Source: AP-15 sp963797115 (lineage in GTDB: Bacteria; Pseudomonadota; Alphaproteobacteria; ATCC43930; CGMCC-115725). From it: a stretch of DNA of 64,000 nt. The stretch is from the NCBI GenBank assembly GCA_963797115.1, contig CAWCOH010000004.1, positions 1 to 64,000 of the forward strand, written 5' to 3'. Position numbers and translations under genes: made by a program. Position 1 is the first letter of the stretch, and each line of letters opens with the position of its first letter. Positions 8,995 to 18,542 of this stretch are shown piece by piece. The notes beneath the pieces were generated by a model. It was not told the DNA's origin, made no database searches, and saw nothing but the letters and a program-made list of their open reading frames with translations.

Positions 8995-10810
8995 ATCCGG
9001 CGCGGGGAGCGCATTTCGGCTATGGCATTCGGGTCTGAGGCTTTTGCTCCTGTTTCTCGCCGCCGCCGGTGTGACGAGGATGCCGGCGATGGCGCAGGAG
9101 GGTGCGGCTGCGGCCGCGGCGGCAGGGGACCAAGCAGCGCCGGCCCTGCCGGGAGGCGATGTTTTGCCGCTCCGCCCGGCCGGTGGGTTTGGGTTTCCCA
9201 ACCCTTTGAACCCGCCAAACGCGCTCAATCCCGCGGCTGCGCCGTTGGCTCCGGCGGCACCCGCTGGAGCGCTCGGGCTCGCAGCGCCGGGCATTGGCGT
9301 TGTCCCTCTTCAAGCCAACGATCCCAACGCCCCGGCGATTCTAATCCAGCCCACGGCCTCGGTCAGCGAGACTTTTACAGATAACGTCAATTTCGCGCAC
9401 TCCGATCGACGTGCAGCTGCCTATACGCAGCTCTCACCGGGCATCTCTATCTCCGCCGATACGCCGCGGCTCCAGGCGATCTTCACCGGTAGTCTTAACA
9501 GCTATTTTTACCTCCCAACTTCAAACCTCAATCAGCTTTCCGGCTCGTTGTACGCGAGCGCGTTCGGCACCGTGGTCCCGGATGCGCTTTTTGTCGACGC
9601 CCGGAGCCTGGTGACGCAATCGAGCACAGTGCCCGGGTTCGGTTTTCAGAACCTGTCTCAACTGCCCCAGAACCAGCAGACGCAAACCTACGTCAACACG
9701 ATCTCCCCCTATTTGCGAAAATCGTTTGATGGTCTCGTCGACAGCGAGCTTCGGTACACCTTTGGCTCGTCGAATTTCGGAGGGAATACGACAGTTCTAG
9801 GGACGCCGGCGACACCGACAACACTGCTAGTTTCCGGCACCCTTGCCCCCACCAATCTAAGCTCCGCCATTCTCAACGAGGGCACCTTCATCGCCGCCAC
9901 CGGCAGTGACTTCCGGCGCACGCTGTCGCGGCTGACGATCGACGCCTTAGACTACAACTCGTCCTCGACCGACCGAAACACACAGTTCGGTGCATATGAC
10001 GATCTCGAATATCGGATTGCACCGCAAGTGGCGGCACTGGCGCGGGTCGGATATCAAAACATCCGATACCCGTTTGCCCCGGCCGCAACATTCGCCGGAG
10101 AGACGTGGCTGATCGGCGGGCGCGTCGGCACCTATGGCCCGGACCCTGCATACTTTGCCTTGGAGTACGGCCGGCAACAAGGTGTCTATGGTTTTACGGG
10201 GTCCGCTCGGTACAATATTACGCCCACGATGCTTTTTACCGCCAGCCTGGTCCAAGGGATCAGCTCGCCTGCGCAATATATCCAGAGTACCCTCGGAACC
10301 TCGACCCTCGACGCTTATGGTGCGATCGTCGACGAGTATTCCGGTCTGCCGGCCGCCTTCTACAGCCCAGGAATAGGCCTGTCGAATAGCGTGTACAAGC
10401 AACGCTTGCTGAATATGGGCGTCACCGAGGCGATCGGACCGAACCATTATTCGTTGTTCGCCACCTATGCCAACCAGCAATCGCTTACGCTGGTGACGAA
10501 CAGTGCTCCCACCAAGACTTACGGGATAAACTTCACCTACGGCCGCGACATCAGGCCCGACCTCAGCGGCACCGCGTCGCTCGGCTACGCTAATTCGACG
10601 AACGTGATCACGTCGACGACTGCCACGCCCATCAACAACACAAATCAAGTAACCGGCTATGTTGGCTTAAACTACCTCCTCGGCGAGACCCTCACGGGCT
10701 CCGTGTACTATGGTCTGAGCTACTTTACCAACGCCGCGGGCACCGCAACAGGGCGGAGCGGGGACGTCGTGGTCAATCAGTTGACCTTCCAGCTCAGCAA
10801 GACATTCTGA
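8930..10810 (+). CDS. TIGR03016-type PEP-CTERM system outer-membrane beta-barrel protein
   Basis: A 626-aa secreted protein. A long N-terminal signal region (RLLLLFLAAAGVTRMPAMAQ) is followed by a low-complexity Ala/Pro/Gly-rich linker, then many alternating beta-strand segments that end in a strand with a terminal Phe (VVNQLTFQLSKTF), the outer-membrane barrel signature. In XrtA loci a barrel protein of this kind sits between the tyrosine kinase and the ExeA-like ATPase, exactly as here, and is thought to serve polymer export or secretion. The ATG at 8930 overlaps the kinase gene; the start at residue 13 (8966) would remove part of the overlap and keep the signal peptide. Confidence 0.82.
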   Translation: MNITTIRKVARLMRRARINPSRSGAGSAFRLWHSGLRLLLLFLAAAGVTRMPAMAQEGAAAAAAAGDQAAPALPGGDVLPLRPAGGFGFPNPLNPPNALNPAAAPLAPAAPAGALGLAAPGIGVVPLQANDPNAPAILIQPTASVSETFTDNVNFAHSDRRAAAYTQLSPGISISADTPRLQAIFTGSLNSYFYLPTSNLNQLSGSLYASAFGTVVPDALFVDARSLVTQSSTVPGFGFQNLSQLPQNQQTQTYVNTISPYLRKSFDGLVDSELRYTFGSSNFGGNTTVLGTPATPTTLLVSGTLAPTNLSSAILNEGTFIAATGSDFRRTLSRLTIDALDYNSSSTDRNTQFGAYDDLEYRIAPQVAALARVGYQNIRYPFAPAATFAGETWLIGGRVGTYGPDPAYFALEYGRQQGVYGFTGSARYNITPTMLFTASLVQGISSPAQYIQSTLGTSTLDAYGAIVDEYSGLPAAFYSPGIGLSNSVYKQRLLNMGVTEAIGPNHYSLFATYANQQSLTLVTNSAPTKTYGINFTYGRDIRPDLSGTASLGYANSTNVITSTTATPINNTNQVTGYVGLNYLLGETLTGSVYYGLSYFTNAAGTATGRSGDVVVNQLTFQLSKTF

Positions 10811-10817
10811 CCCAGCG

Positions 10818-11819
10818 ATGTATACCGAATTTTACGGGCTTTCCACCCGGCCGTTCCAGCTCACGCCGGATGCACGCTTTTTCTTCGAGAGCACGGTGCA
10901 CCGCCAGGCGATGGCCTATCTGGTCTATGGCCTCCATCACGCGGAAGGCTTTATCATCATCACCGGGGAAGTCGGTGCCGGCAAAACGATCCTCGTCGAC
11001 AATCTGCTGTCGACGATTGACCAGAGCACGTTCGTTACCGCAAAGATCGTAACGACACAGCTCGCCGGAGACGATCTTCTGCATCTCGTCGCAGGCGGGT
11101 TCGGAATTGACCAGGAAGGGCTTGCCAAAGGCTCACTGCTGCAGCGGATCAGCGATTTCGTGCTGGCGCAGCACCGTAATAACAAGCGTGTCCTGCTGAT
11201 CGTCGACGAGGCCCAAAACCTGTCCTTCGAGGCGCTCGAAGAGCTGCGAATGCTATCCAACATCGTCTTCGACCGTACTATGGCGCTACAGAGCTTTCTG
11301 CTCGGTCAGCCGCAGTTTCGCGCGGTCCTCGGCAGCGCAAGGCTCGAACAGCTGCGCCAGCGGGTAACCGCGGCTTACCATCTGGGCCCGCTGAGCGAGC
11401 CCGAGTGCAGAGCCTATGTCGAGCATCGGCTGCGCCGCGCCGATTGGACGGGCGACCCGCATTTCGACGAGGATTGCTATCCGCTGATCTATCGGCACAC
11501 TGGCGGCGTACCACGACAAATCAATACTCTTTGCTCGAGGTTACTGCTCTTTGGTTTCCTGGAAAAACTTCACGGTCTAACGGCAACCTCGGTGGAAAAG
11601 GTAGCCAGCGATCTGCGAGAGGAGATCGCTATCGTCACGGCACCATCGGTACTATCGACCTCCGCCGGCTCCTCCGCCGATGCGGTTAAAGGGAACGAGG
11701 CTATTGCGCAAATCAGCCAACGCCTCGATCTGTTGGAAGATAGTGTCCATAAGCAGGGGTTGGTGATCAAACGCGCTCTCGAGCTCGCGACCCGCTACTT
11801 TCAGGAGGATCGTGCGTGA
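10818..11819 (+). CDS. XrtA-associated ATPase (ExeA/AAA family)
   Basis: A 333-aa ATPase. The N-terminus MYTEFYGLSTRPFQLTPDAR is typical of the ExeA-like PEP-CTERM ATPase family. Walker A is GEVGAGKT, Walker B is LLIVDEAQN, and the TGGVPRQINTLCSRLLLFGF stretch matches the AAA C-terminal lid. The C-terminal ~60 residues look helical. It starts with an ATG 8 bp after the barrel-protein gene and its last bases overlap the GTG of the next gene (GTGA), so translation is likely coupled. A role in powering or assembling the export machinery is inferred from the family, not shown by the sequence. Confidence 0.88.
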   Translation: MYTEFYGLSTRPFQLTPDARFFFESTVHRQAMAYLVYGLHHAEGFIIITGEVGAGKTILVDNLLSTIDQSTFVTAKIVTTQLAGDDLLHLVAGGFGIDQEGLAKGSLLQRISDFVLAQHRNNKRVLLIVDEAQNLSFEALEELRMLSNIVFDRTMALQSFLLGQPQFRAVLGSARLEQLRQRVTAAYHLGPLSEPECRAYVEHRLRRADWTGDPHFDEDCYPLIYRHTGGVPRQINTLCSRLLLFGFLEKLHGLTATSVEKVASDLREEIAIVTAPSVLSTSAGSSADAVKGNEAIAQISQRLDLLEDSVHKQGLVIKRALELATRYFQEDRA

Positions 11820-12769
11820 GCTCGGCCGGCCAATTCCTGCCTCTGTCCTCGATCGATGCGCCCAGCGCGGGCCGCATCGGCACGGGCTTCGCGAATGCGA
11901 TGACCGTCGATGTCGAGGATTATTTTCAGGTGGAAGCCTTTGCTTCGACGATCAAACGTCAAGATTGGGACCACCTGCCGCGGCGGGTGGAGTGCAACAC
12001 CTTACGTCTGCTCGATATTTTCGCTGAAGCCAACGTTCAGGCAACATTTTTCATGCTGGGCTGGGTTGCCCAACGACACCCGGCTCTGATGCGGCGCATC
12101 GTGAGCGACGGCCACGAGCTGGCGAGCCACGGTTTTGGGCATAGACGGGTCGATAGTCAGTCGCCAGATGCCTTTCGCGCCGATGTGCGGGACGCCAAAC
12201 AGACGCTCGAAGATGCCGGGGGTGTGCATGTTTGCGGATATCGAGCGCCGACCTTCTCGATCGGCCGCAGCAGCACCTGGGCTCACGCCATCCTGGCAGA
12301 GGAAGGCTATCGATACAGTTCCAGCGTTTATCCGGTAAAACACGATCTCTACGGCAGCCCGGGCGCGCCGCAGACTGCCTTCGCACCCCTGTCCGGAATG
12401 CTCGAAGTGCCGCTTACCACCGTTCGCCTGCTCGGTTTCGATGTTCCGGCCTCAGGGGGTGGCTTTTTCCGGCTCTATCCCTATCCGGTGAGCCGGTGGC
12501 TGCTGAACCGAGCCAGTCGCGCCAACCGTGCGCCGGCCATCTTCTATCTTCATCCCTGGGAGATCGATCCGGAGCAGCCTCGTCAACATGAGGCCCCGTT
12601 TTTGGCTCAATTTCGCCATTACCTCAACCTCGGTCGGACCGAGGCTCGGCTGAGGCGTCTGTTGCGCAATTTCCGCTGGGCGCGCATGGACCGGCTCTTC
12701 CTCGGCGACCGATCAGAACCGTTTCCGTTGATCACCTCATGGACGAATTACAGGTTTCCGTCACGGTAA
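11816..12769 (+). CDS. XrtA-system polysaccharide deacetylase
   Basis: A 317-aa NodB-type deacetylase. The catalytic Asp motif is TVDVEDYFQVEAF and the metal-binding His pair is in HELASHGFGHRR. GYRAPTFSIG is the third NodB motif and FYLHPWEIDPEQPR is the C-terminal DUF3473-like region found in XrtA loci. It would remove acetyl groups from the exported polymer. No signal peptide is evident, as is common for this subgroup. The GTG start at 11816 overlaps the end of the ATPase gene, and the 3' end overlaps the next gene by ~31 bp, so it is mid-operon. Confidence 0.9.
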   Translation: MSSAGQFLPLSSIDAPSAGRIGTGFANAMTVDVEDYFQVEAFASTIKRQDWDHLPRRVECNTLRLLDIFAEANVQATFFMLGWVAQRHPALMRRIVSDGHELASHGFGHRRVDSQSPDAFRADVRDAKQTLEDAGGVHVCGYRAPTFSIGRSSTWAHAILAEEGYRYSSSVYPVKHDLYGSPGAPQTAFAPLSGMLEVPLTTVRLLGFDVPASGGGFFRLYPYPVSRWLLNRASRANRAPAIFYLHPWEIDPEQPRQHEAPFLAQFRHYLNLGRTEARLRRLLRNFRWARMDRLFLGDRSEPFPLITSWTNYRFPSR

Positions 12770-13785
12770 GACCGTTCCAGCCGGGTGACGAGTGCCGTTG
12801 GGACGAGTTCGTCCACTCCCGCGCGGACGGCTCGTTCTTCCACCTCTGCGGGTGGAAGCGGGTGATCGAGCGGGCGTTTGGCCACCGCACCCATTATTTG
12901 ATTGCCGAGCGCGGCGATGCCGTGACCGGGGTTCTTCCCCTGACCCATGTCAAATCGCTGCTGTTTGGATCATCACTTATTTCAAACGCCTTCGGTGTCC
13001 AAGGCGGCCCGATCGCCGAAGACGCCGACAGCCTGCAGAGGCTCGAAGACGAAGCCGTGAGGCTGATGGACGCCATTTCGGTTCCCGTGTTGGAACTGCG
13101 CGGCTTTTCCGAGACACGCGCGGACTGGCCCAGCAAGAAAGATCTGTATGCTTCGTTTAGGCGGTCTATTGAACCTTCCGTACAGCGCAATCTCAATGCA
13201 GTGCCGCGCAAGCAACGTGCGATGATCCGCAAGGGAATTACCAATAATCTTCAGTCACAGATTGACGACGATATTTCCAGACTCTATCGCATATATAGTG
13301 AAAGCGTCCACAATCTCGGAACACCGGTATTTTCTAAGTCATATTTCCGGATTCTGCGGGAAGAATTTCACGAATCGTCAGACATTGTTACGGTAACGTT
13401 CAATGGTCAGGCTGTCGCCTCCGTGTTGACCTTTTATTTCCGCGACGAGGTTTTACCGTTTTATGGCGGGGGACGGCGCGCGGCGCGCGCGCTCGCTGCC
13501 AACGATTTCATGTATTGGGAGGTCATGCGCATGGCGTGCGAACGGGGCTACCGTGTCTTTGACTTTGGACGCAGCAAGGTCGGCACCGGCTCATTTGCGT
13601 TCAAGCGCAACTGGGGCTTCCAACCGACGCCGCTCGTCTATCAATACCGCGTGGCGGCGGGCCGCCCGCTGCCGGACTTGAACCCCCTCAACCCCAAATT
13701 CGCCACGCTTATCTCGCTTTGGAAGCGGCTGCCGCTGTCCGTGGCAACCCGCCTCGGTCCGATGATCGTCAGGGGGATCGGCTGA
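12739..13785 (+). CDS. FemAB family XrtA/PEP-CTERM-associated protein
   Basis: A 348-aa protein with a tandem GNAT-like fold of the FemAB type. Typical stretches are FFHLCGWKRVIERAFGHRTH near the N-terminus, RNLNAVPRKQRAMIRKG in the middle, and VFDFGRSKVGTGSFAFKRNW near the C-terminus. Other FemAB proteins transfer an amino acid from aminoacyl-tRNA to cell-wall precursors; in XrtA loci the substrate is not known. The ATG at 12739 lies inside the end of the deacetylase gene, consistent with translational coupling. Confidence 0.88.
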   Translation: MDELQVSVTVRPFQPGDECRWDEFVHSRADGSFFHLCGWKRVIERAFGHRTHYLIAERGDAVTGVLPLTHVKSLLFGSSLISNAFGVQGGPIAEDADSLQRLEDEAVRLMDAISVPVLELRGFSETRADWPSKKDLYASFRRSIEPSVQRNLNAVPRKQRAMIRKGITNNLQSQIDDDISRLYRIYSESVHNLGTPVFSKSYFRILREEFHESSDIVTVTFNGQAVASVLTFYFRDEVLPFYGGGRRAARALAANDFMYWEVMRMACERGYRVFDFGRSKVGTGSFAFKRNWGFQPTPLVYQYRVAAGRPLPDLNPLNPKFATLISLWKRLPLSVATRLGPMIVRGIG

Positions 13786-13919
13786 CACGAGACAGCAGGC
13801 GGTTGTCTCCGGCCGACGCATCGAGGGGTCCGGCAAAGGAATCGCCTGCAGCGCTCGCTCCGGGTTCGCGCCTGGGTCCAGCGAAGACGCCAACATCGTT
13901 CGATGACTGGATAAAGCGC

Positions 13920-15509
13920 GTGACAGCCTTTCCCTCCACTCGAAGGAGACAACCGATCGTCGGTTCTTGGTTGGCGCCCGGCTGGTGCCCGGCGCTGGCA
14001 GTCATCGCCATCGCCAGCTTCGTCTTCGCCGTCGTGTTTCAGCGCGAAATAGCGGGCGCGGTGCAAGTCTGGATCGACTCGACCGCCTATAATCACTGCT
14101 TTCTTATCCTTCCCCTCATTGGCTTTTTGCTCTGGGAGAGGCGAGCAGTGATCGCTTCGGTATCGCCGCGCCCGGCGCTATGGCCGTTACTGCTGATGCC
14201 ACTGCTCTCGGCAGTCTGGCTGACCGCGGCGGTGCTCAATATTCAAGAGGGCCGGCAGCTGATGATGATAGCAATGTTCGAGGTCGTGGTGCTCATTGTG
14301 CTCGGGCTGCGCCTCTACTGGTTGCTGCTGGCGCCGTTGCTGTTTTTGTTCTTTCTGGTACCGAGCGGAGCCTTTTTAGTCCCGTCGCTGCAGAGCATCA
14401 CCGCTGATATTGTCGTCGCCGGCTTGCACACTCTCCATATCCCCGTCTTCTCAGACGGTTACATGATCGAAATTCCGGAGGGTCCCTTCGAGATCGCGGA
14501 AGCGTGCGCGGGACTGCGTTTTCTGATCGCGTCAATCGTTTTCGGCTGTTTTTTTGCAGTGGTGATGTATCGAAGTCTCTGGCGGCGAACCCTTTTTATT
14601 TTGATGTCGATCTTCGTTCCGATCTTCGCCAATGGGTTACGTGCTCTCGGTATCATTGTCTTGGCTCATCTCGAAGGCAGCGCATCGGCGGTAGCAGCCG
14701 ATCACGTTCTTTACGGGTGGCTGTTCTTTACGCTGGTGATTATGATCCTGATCGCGATCGGAATGGCGCTCGCGCGGAAGTCCGACACAACATTGCCGGA
14801 CCCGCCGGCGGCAACAGGGGACTTATCCTCCGAGCCCGCTCCCTGGCGGTTCGCGGTCGCGGTTACGGCTGCCGTTCTTCTCGCCGTTGCCGGTCCGGCC
14901 TACGCGGCCCGTCTCGATAATCTTTTCCCCGCTGCCTCGCTTCCTCAGACGGATGGTCCGTCTGTTGCGCCGCCCTGGCATAGCCTGACCGGGGTCACTG
15001 CAGAATGGCATCCGCTGGTGCACGGTGCTGATCGTGAGTTCCTAGAGAGCTTCGAGGAGCCGGGGTCCGGGATCATCTTGCGGTTTGTCGGGCTCTATCG
15101 CTTACGCGCCATTGGGAATCAGCTGACCACGGCCGAAAACCGCCTCGCAGACGACACTGAGTGGCGGATCGCCGAGCGCCATCGAGAAGCGGTCGCTTGG
15201 GGCGGCAAAGAGGCAAGTGTCACACGCGCCGAGATCGTCAGCGGACGGCATCGCCGGCTCGTCTGGTCCTTTTATGTCGTTGACGGGAAGATCGCCGCCG
15301 GGCTCATCGAAACCAAGCTGTTGCAGGCTCGCGCAGTCCTGCTGCGACGAGCATCCTTGGCTGCGCTGGTTGCGGTCTCGGCGAGCATGGATGACCCACA
15401 GGATCCGGCTGCAGCACAACTCGCGCGTTTTTTGGCGGCAAGCCAGCCGTTCCCGCAATATCTCGACATGCTCGAACGGGGAACCAAGACCACTGCGCCA
15501 GCTTCCTGA
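13920..15509 (+). CDS. xrtA: Exosortase A fused to an EpsI domain
   Basis: An integral-membrane cysteine transpeptidase that processes PEP-CTERM proteins, with about eight hydrophobic segments in the N-terminal half. The three catalytic positions expected of exosortases are visible: Cys in AEACAGLRF, Arg in FANGLRALG, and His in AADHVLYGW. After ~300 residues the chain becomes soluble and continues as an EpsI-like domain (WHPLVHGADREFLESF, VGLYRLRAIGNQL), a usual fusion for XrtA. The open frame extends to a TTG at 13719, overlapping the FemAB gene, but the GTG at 13920 leaves ~27 residues before the first membrane helix, as in relatives. A TTG at 13803 is also possible. Confidence 0.9.
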   Translation: MTAFPSTRRRQPIVGSWLAPGWCPALAVIAIASFVFAVVFQREIAGAVQVWIDSTAYNHCFLILPLIGFLLWERRAVIASVSPRPALWPLLLMPLLSAVWLTAAVLNIQEGRQLMMIAMFEVVVLIVLGLRLYWLLLAPLLFLFFLVPSGAFLVPSLQSITADIVVAGLHTLHIPVFSDGYMIEIPEGPFEIAEACAGLRFLIASIVFGCFFAVVMYRSLWRRTLFILMSIFVPIFANGLRALGIIVLAHLEGSASAVAADHVLYGWLFFTLVIMILIAIGMALARKSDTTLPDPPAATGDLSSEPAPWRFAVAVTAAVLLAVAGPAYAARLDNLFPAASLPQTDGPSVAPPWHSLTGVTAEWHPLVHGADREFLESFEEPGSGIILRFVGLYRLRAIGNQLTTAENRLADDTEWRIAERHREAVAWGGKEASVTRAEIVSGRHRRLVWSFYVVDGKIAAGLIETKLLQARAVLLRRASLAALVAVSASMDDPQDPAAAQLARFLAASQPFPQYLDMLERGTKTTAPAS

Positions 15510-15526
15510 GCCCGGATGATCGCCGG

Positions 15527-16585
15527 CTACTCGTCCAGGGACAGACACTCCCGCTTCCGGCCGGACCCGGAATGTGACGGCGGGCTCCACCGTTGGGCGA
15601 GCGCTTTGACTTCGAAAGGGGTCGCCGGCCGGCCGCCGACCTCTCCGAGGAAGAACTCGAGGTACTCCTCGATACGGCGTAAGAAGGCACGCAGATCGGC
15701 CGCATCGCGCACATAGGGGGTGTTGCCAGGAGCGAGCGAGGGGCTGTGGTAGGTGAAGTTGAAGATGCGAAGTCCCTCGCGCAACAACGCCCGCGTGAGA
15801 CGCCGTTGTTCGTCGAAGGAGATCCCTTCTGGTGTGAGGGAGATGCGTTCGATCAGGTGGAGCCGGGCGAGGATGCCTGGGACGTGCAGCGCTTTCAGGC
15901 GCGTGTTCATGGTCAATGGGTAAGCAAGGCCTCCCCTGTGCGCGAGCAATCCGGCATAGCCGACCGAAAGAGGGATCTCGAGCAGCGCCTCGGCCTCACC
16001 GAACCAGTACGGCCGCACTCCACAATGGGAGAAGTCCGGACCGAACTGAGGCGAAAGGTCGGTACCGGGGACAACGCTCAAATCGATCTCGTAACCGAGT
16101 TCGGTGAGGATGCGCGCCGTCGAGTGGCCAACCCCGTATCGACCGGCCTTGTAGATCCGTGGGCGGGTGCCGACGTTCTCTTGGATGATGCGGCCCAGCT
16201 GAACCAGCTTTTCACGCTCGAGTTCAAATGGCAGGTTGCCCGGATAGGAGTTTTCGTCGGTTTTCAGTTCGACAAAGGGAGGATTATCCCAGGGCTGCAG
16301 ATGGGCACCGATTTCACACCCGCCCGAGCGATGAAAATCGCGAAGGATCTCATAGGCCTCCGGTGTGCTGCTCACCGGATAGTCGAGGACATAGGTAGGT
16401 CGGACCTCGTATCGTTCGAAGATCCGTTGCATCTGCAACAGGGCCTTGACGGATGAGACGCCCATCGCCTGACGGGGCCGCTGGCGCACCCAGTCGAACT
16501 CGGCTTCGGTATCGATCACGACGACGACCAACGGCTCGTGTTCCGCCGGCCAGTCGATCATCTTCCAGGTGTTAGGGTCGAGCAT
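15527..16585 (-). CDS. Polysaccharide deacetylase-like protein (WalW type)
   Basis: A ~352-aa protein on the opposite strand, tail to tail with exosortase A. VVVVIDTEAEFDW carries the Asp motif, CEIGAHLQPW the metal-binding His, and FNFTYHSPSLAPGNTPYV the C-terminal His motif of the WalW/NodB-like family. It would be a second polymer-modifying enzyme for the XrtA system. The open frame reaches 16657, but the ATG at 16585 (MLDPNTWKMIDW) gives the better N-terminus. No signal peptide is evident. Confidence 0.8.
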   Translation of the reverse strand: MLDPNTWKMIDWPAEHEPLVVVVIDTEAEFDWVRQRPRQAMGVSSVKALLQMQRIFERYEVRPTYVLDYPVSSTPEAYEILRDFHRSGGCEIGAHLQPWDNPPFVELKTDENSYPGNLPFELEREKLVQLGRIIQENVGTRPRIYKAGRYGVGHSTARILTELGYEIDLSVVPGTDLSPQFGPDFSHCGVRPYWFGEAEALLEIPLSVGYAGLLAHRGGLAYPLTMNTRLKALHVPGILARLHLIERISLTPEGISFDEQRRLTRALLREGLRIFNFTYHSPSLAPGNTPYVRDAADLRAFLRRIEEYLEFFLGEVGGRPATPFEVKALAQRWSPPSHSGSGRKRECLSLDE

Positions 16586-16896
16586 TCCCCGGCAAGTACC
16601 TAGCGGTTTCCATCCCTGCCGCCGGCAACTCGCATCGGCGCCAGCGAACGAGCGCAACAGCGAAGATCAAAAATTAACAGACATTAACGTAAACGCCATC
16701 TTCAGTAGCAAACCTGTAACATGAACACCTCGATGCTGCCATATGGAACTTGACGAAGCTCCTCGCGAACTTGGCATAAGATCGTAAATGAGTGGTTTAT
16801 TCCCGCGGGCCGCGCCACTCGTTGCACGAGTTGCCCTCACGGCCGCCAATGCGGCTGTTGCGTCCTGGGACCTGCGGTTGAGCCGCTCTCAGCGCG
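16586..16896. other. Divergent intergenic region (~311 bp)
   Basis: This region separates the WalW-type deacetylase from the glycosyltransferase and must hold promoters for both. The stretch 16670-16800 is AT-rich with repeated ATTAAC strings and is the likely promoter area. No gene was recognised. Confidence 0.35.
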
Positions 16897-18084
16897 TTGG
16901 GTAGTGCCTTGGCTTCCGCTTATTGCACGCAGGTTCTTCACATTTTCCCGAGTTTTGGGATCGGTGGCGTGCCACTTCGTATGGTGCGCGTAATCAACTA
17001 TTTCGGCAAACATTTCCGCCACACCATTATCGCACTCGACAACGATTACGCGGCCGCGGACGGTCTCGCCGGCGATGTCGACGTGACGCTGTCGTCAACG
17101 CAACAGAAGAAGCGCGGAACAATTCGCTCCGTGCTCGGTGGTGTTCTCGCCTTGCGGAGCATGCGCCCCGATCTTCTGATTACCTGTAACTGGGGCGCGA
17201 TCGAATGGGCGATGGCGCATCGCCTAGTGCCGCTTGCGCGCCATATCCATATCGAGGCCGGCTTCAGTCAGCGTGAAGCGGACTCGCAAATCTTTCGTCG
17301 CGTGCTCTTCCGCCGCTGGGCTCTCGCCCGCTGCGCTCTGGTCGTGGTCCCCTCCCGACTGCTCGAGCACCTGGCGCGCGAGGTATGGCGGTTGCCCGTG
17401 GAGCGTGTGGCGTACGTGCCGAACGGCGTCGACGTCGCGCGGTTTTCCTCCCCCGCCCGCGACATCGCACCAGGCTTCGCTCGCCGGCCCGGCGAACTGG
17501 TGGTCGGGACGGTCGCCCCGTTGCGGCCCGAGAAAAATGTCGGGCGCCTTCTCCGGGTATTCGCGGCGATGGGCTCGACGCCTCCGACCCGCCTTGTGGT
17601 TGCCGGCGACGGGATGGAGCGCGCTGCATTGCAGCAGCTGGCAGGTGAGCTCGGCATTGCCGACCGCGTGATTTTCACCGGTCAGGTGGCGCCGGAACAA
17701 GTGCTCGGCACATTTGATATATTCACCCTCTCCTCGGACACCGAGCAGATGCCGAACGCGCTCCTTGAAGCAATGGCGGCGAGCCGACCGGTCGCCGCAG
17801 TGAACGTTGGGGATGTCAAGAGCATCGTTTGCGAAGAGAACCGCGATTTCATCGTCGAGCGCGATGACGGCCCGGCCTTTGCCGGAGCGATCACCAAGCT
17901 GCTTCATGATCCAGAGCAGCGTCGCACCCTAGGCCGCAAAAATCACGAGCGCGTTCTCAGCGCGTTTTCTCAAGAGCGAATGTTCGCGGCGTACTCAGAA
18001 ATCTTCGGCGCGGACTCGACCGGACACCACAGCTCGGGGCGAAGCCGATCGACGACCCAGCCTGACGGGGGTCGTCGAGAATAG
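16897..18084 (+). CDS. Glycosyltransferase family 4, PEP-CTERM/XrtA-associated
   Basis: A ~395-aa GT-B glycosyltransferase. The N-terminal acceptor domain starts QVLHIFPSFGIGGVPLRMVR, and the C-terminal GT4 donor domain has GTVAPLRPEKNVGRLLRVFA, VVAGDGMERAALQQLA and the E-x7-E-type motif region in DTEQMPNALLEAMAASRPV. It would add a sugar from a nucleotide donor to the growing polysaccharide on the cytoplasmic side. The start is weak: the open frame begins at a TTG (16897), with another TTG at 16909. It belongs to the XrtA cluster by position and by the glycosyltransferase types usual there. Confidence 0.85.
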   Translation: MGSALASAYCTQVLHIFPSFGIGGVPLRMVRVINYFGKHFRHTIIALDNDYAAADGLAGDVDVTLSSTQQKKRGTIRSVLGGVLALRSMRPDLLITCNWGAIEWAMAHRLVPLARHIHIEAGFSQREADSQIFRRVLFRRWALARCALVVVPSRLLEHLAREVWRLPVERVAYVPNGVDVARFSSPARDIAPGFARRPGELVVGTVAPLRPEKNVGRLLRVFAAMGSTPPTRLVVAGDGMERAALQQLAGELGIADRVIFTGQVAPEQVLGTFDIFTLSSDTEQMPNALLEAMAASRPVAAVNVGDVKSIVCEENRDFIVERDDGPAFAGAITKLLHDPEQRRTLGRKNHERVLSAFSQERMFAAYSEIFGADSTGHHSSGRSRSTTQPDGGRRE

Positions 18085-18089
18085 CCGGG

Positions 18090-18482
18090 TCAGGCGGCGT
18101 TTCTGTCCAACAGCTCAATGTGGACGTTCTGGGGCCCGCGCAGAAAGGCGATCCGCACTCCGGGCCTGATCGTGGTCGGCTCCCGTGTGAACTCGGCGCC
18201 CTTGCTCTTCAGCTCGGCGACCACGTCATCAATGTCGCTGACCCGCAGTCCTATATGCTCGAGCCCGAGATAAGGCGGTTGCGGAGGGTCCGCGACGCCC
18301 TGTTCCGGCGGCACCTGGGCGATAAAGACCGCCACCCCGCCGAGATTGAGATCGAGCCGGGGCCGCCCGTCCGACTGGACCGAACGGATGATCTCGGCGC
18401 CGAACATATCCGCGTACCAGCGGGCGGTCGCCTCCACATCGGGGCTGCGCAGATGGATGTGGTCGTAGGTGAACGTGGCCAT
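18090..18482 (-). CDS. VOC family (glyoxalase/dioxygenase-fold) protein
   Basis: A 130-aa protein with two beta-alpha-beta-beta-beta units: FTYDHIHLRSPDVEATARWYADMF and LGLEHIGLRVSDIDDVVAELKSKG. The His in DHIHL, the His in LEHIGL and the Glu in NVHIELLD are likely metal ligands. The family covers glyoxalase I, ring-cleaving dioxygenases and resistance proteins, and the substrate cannot be read from the sequence. The ATG at 18482 is chosen over an upstream one because a strong GGAGGAGGGACAC ribosome-binding stretch precedes it. Its neighbour is an enoyl-CoA hydratase in the same direction, so a catabolic role is plausible. Confidence 0.82.
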   Translation of the reverse strand: MATFTYDHIHLRSPDVEATARWYADMFGAEIIRSVQSDGRPRLDLNLGGVAVFIAQVPPEQGVADPPQPPYLGLEHIGLRVSDIDDVVAELKSKGAEFTREPTTIRPGVRIAFLRGPQNVHIELLDRNAA

Positions 18483-18542
18483 GTGTCCCTCCTCCTCTCG
18501 ATCGATGAACTCTAAGGCCAAGCCGGCGGCCTCGTCAGCCGC

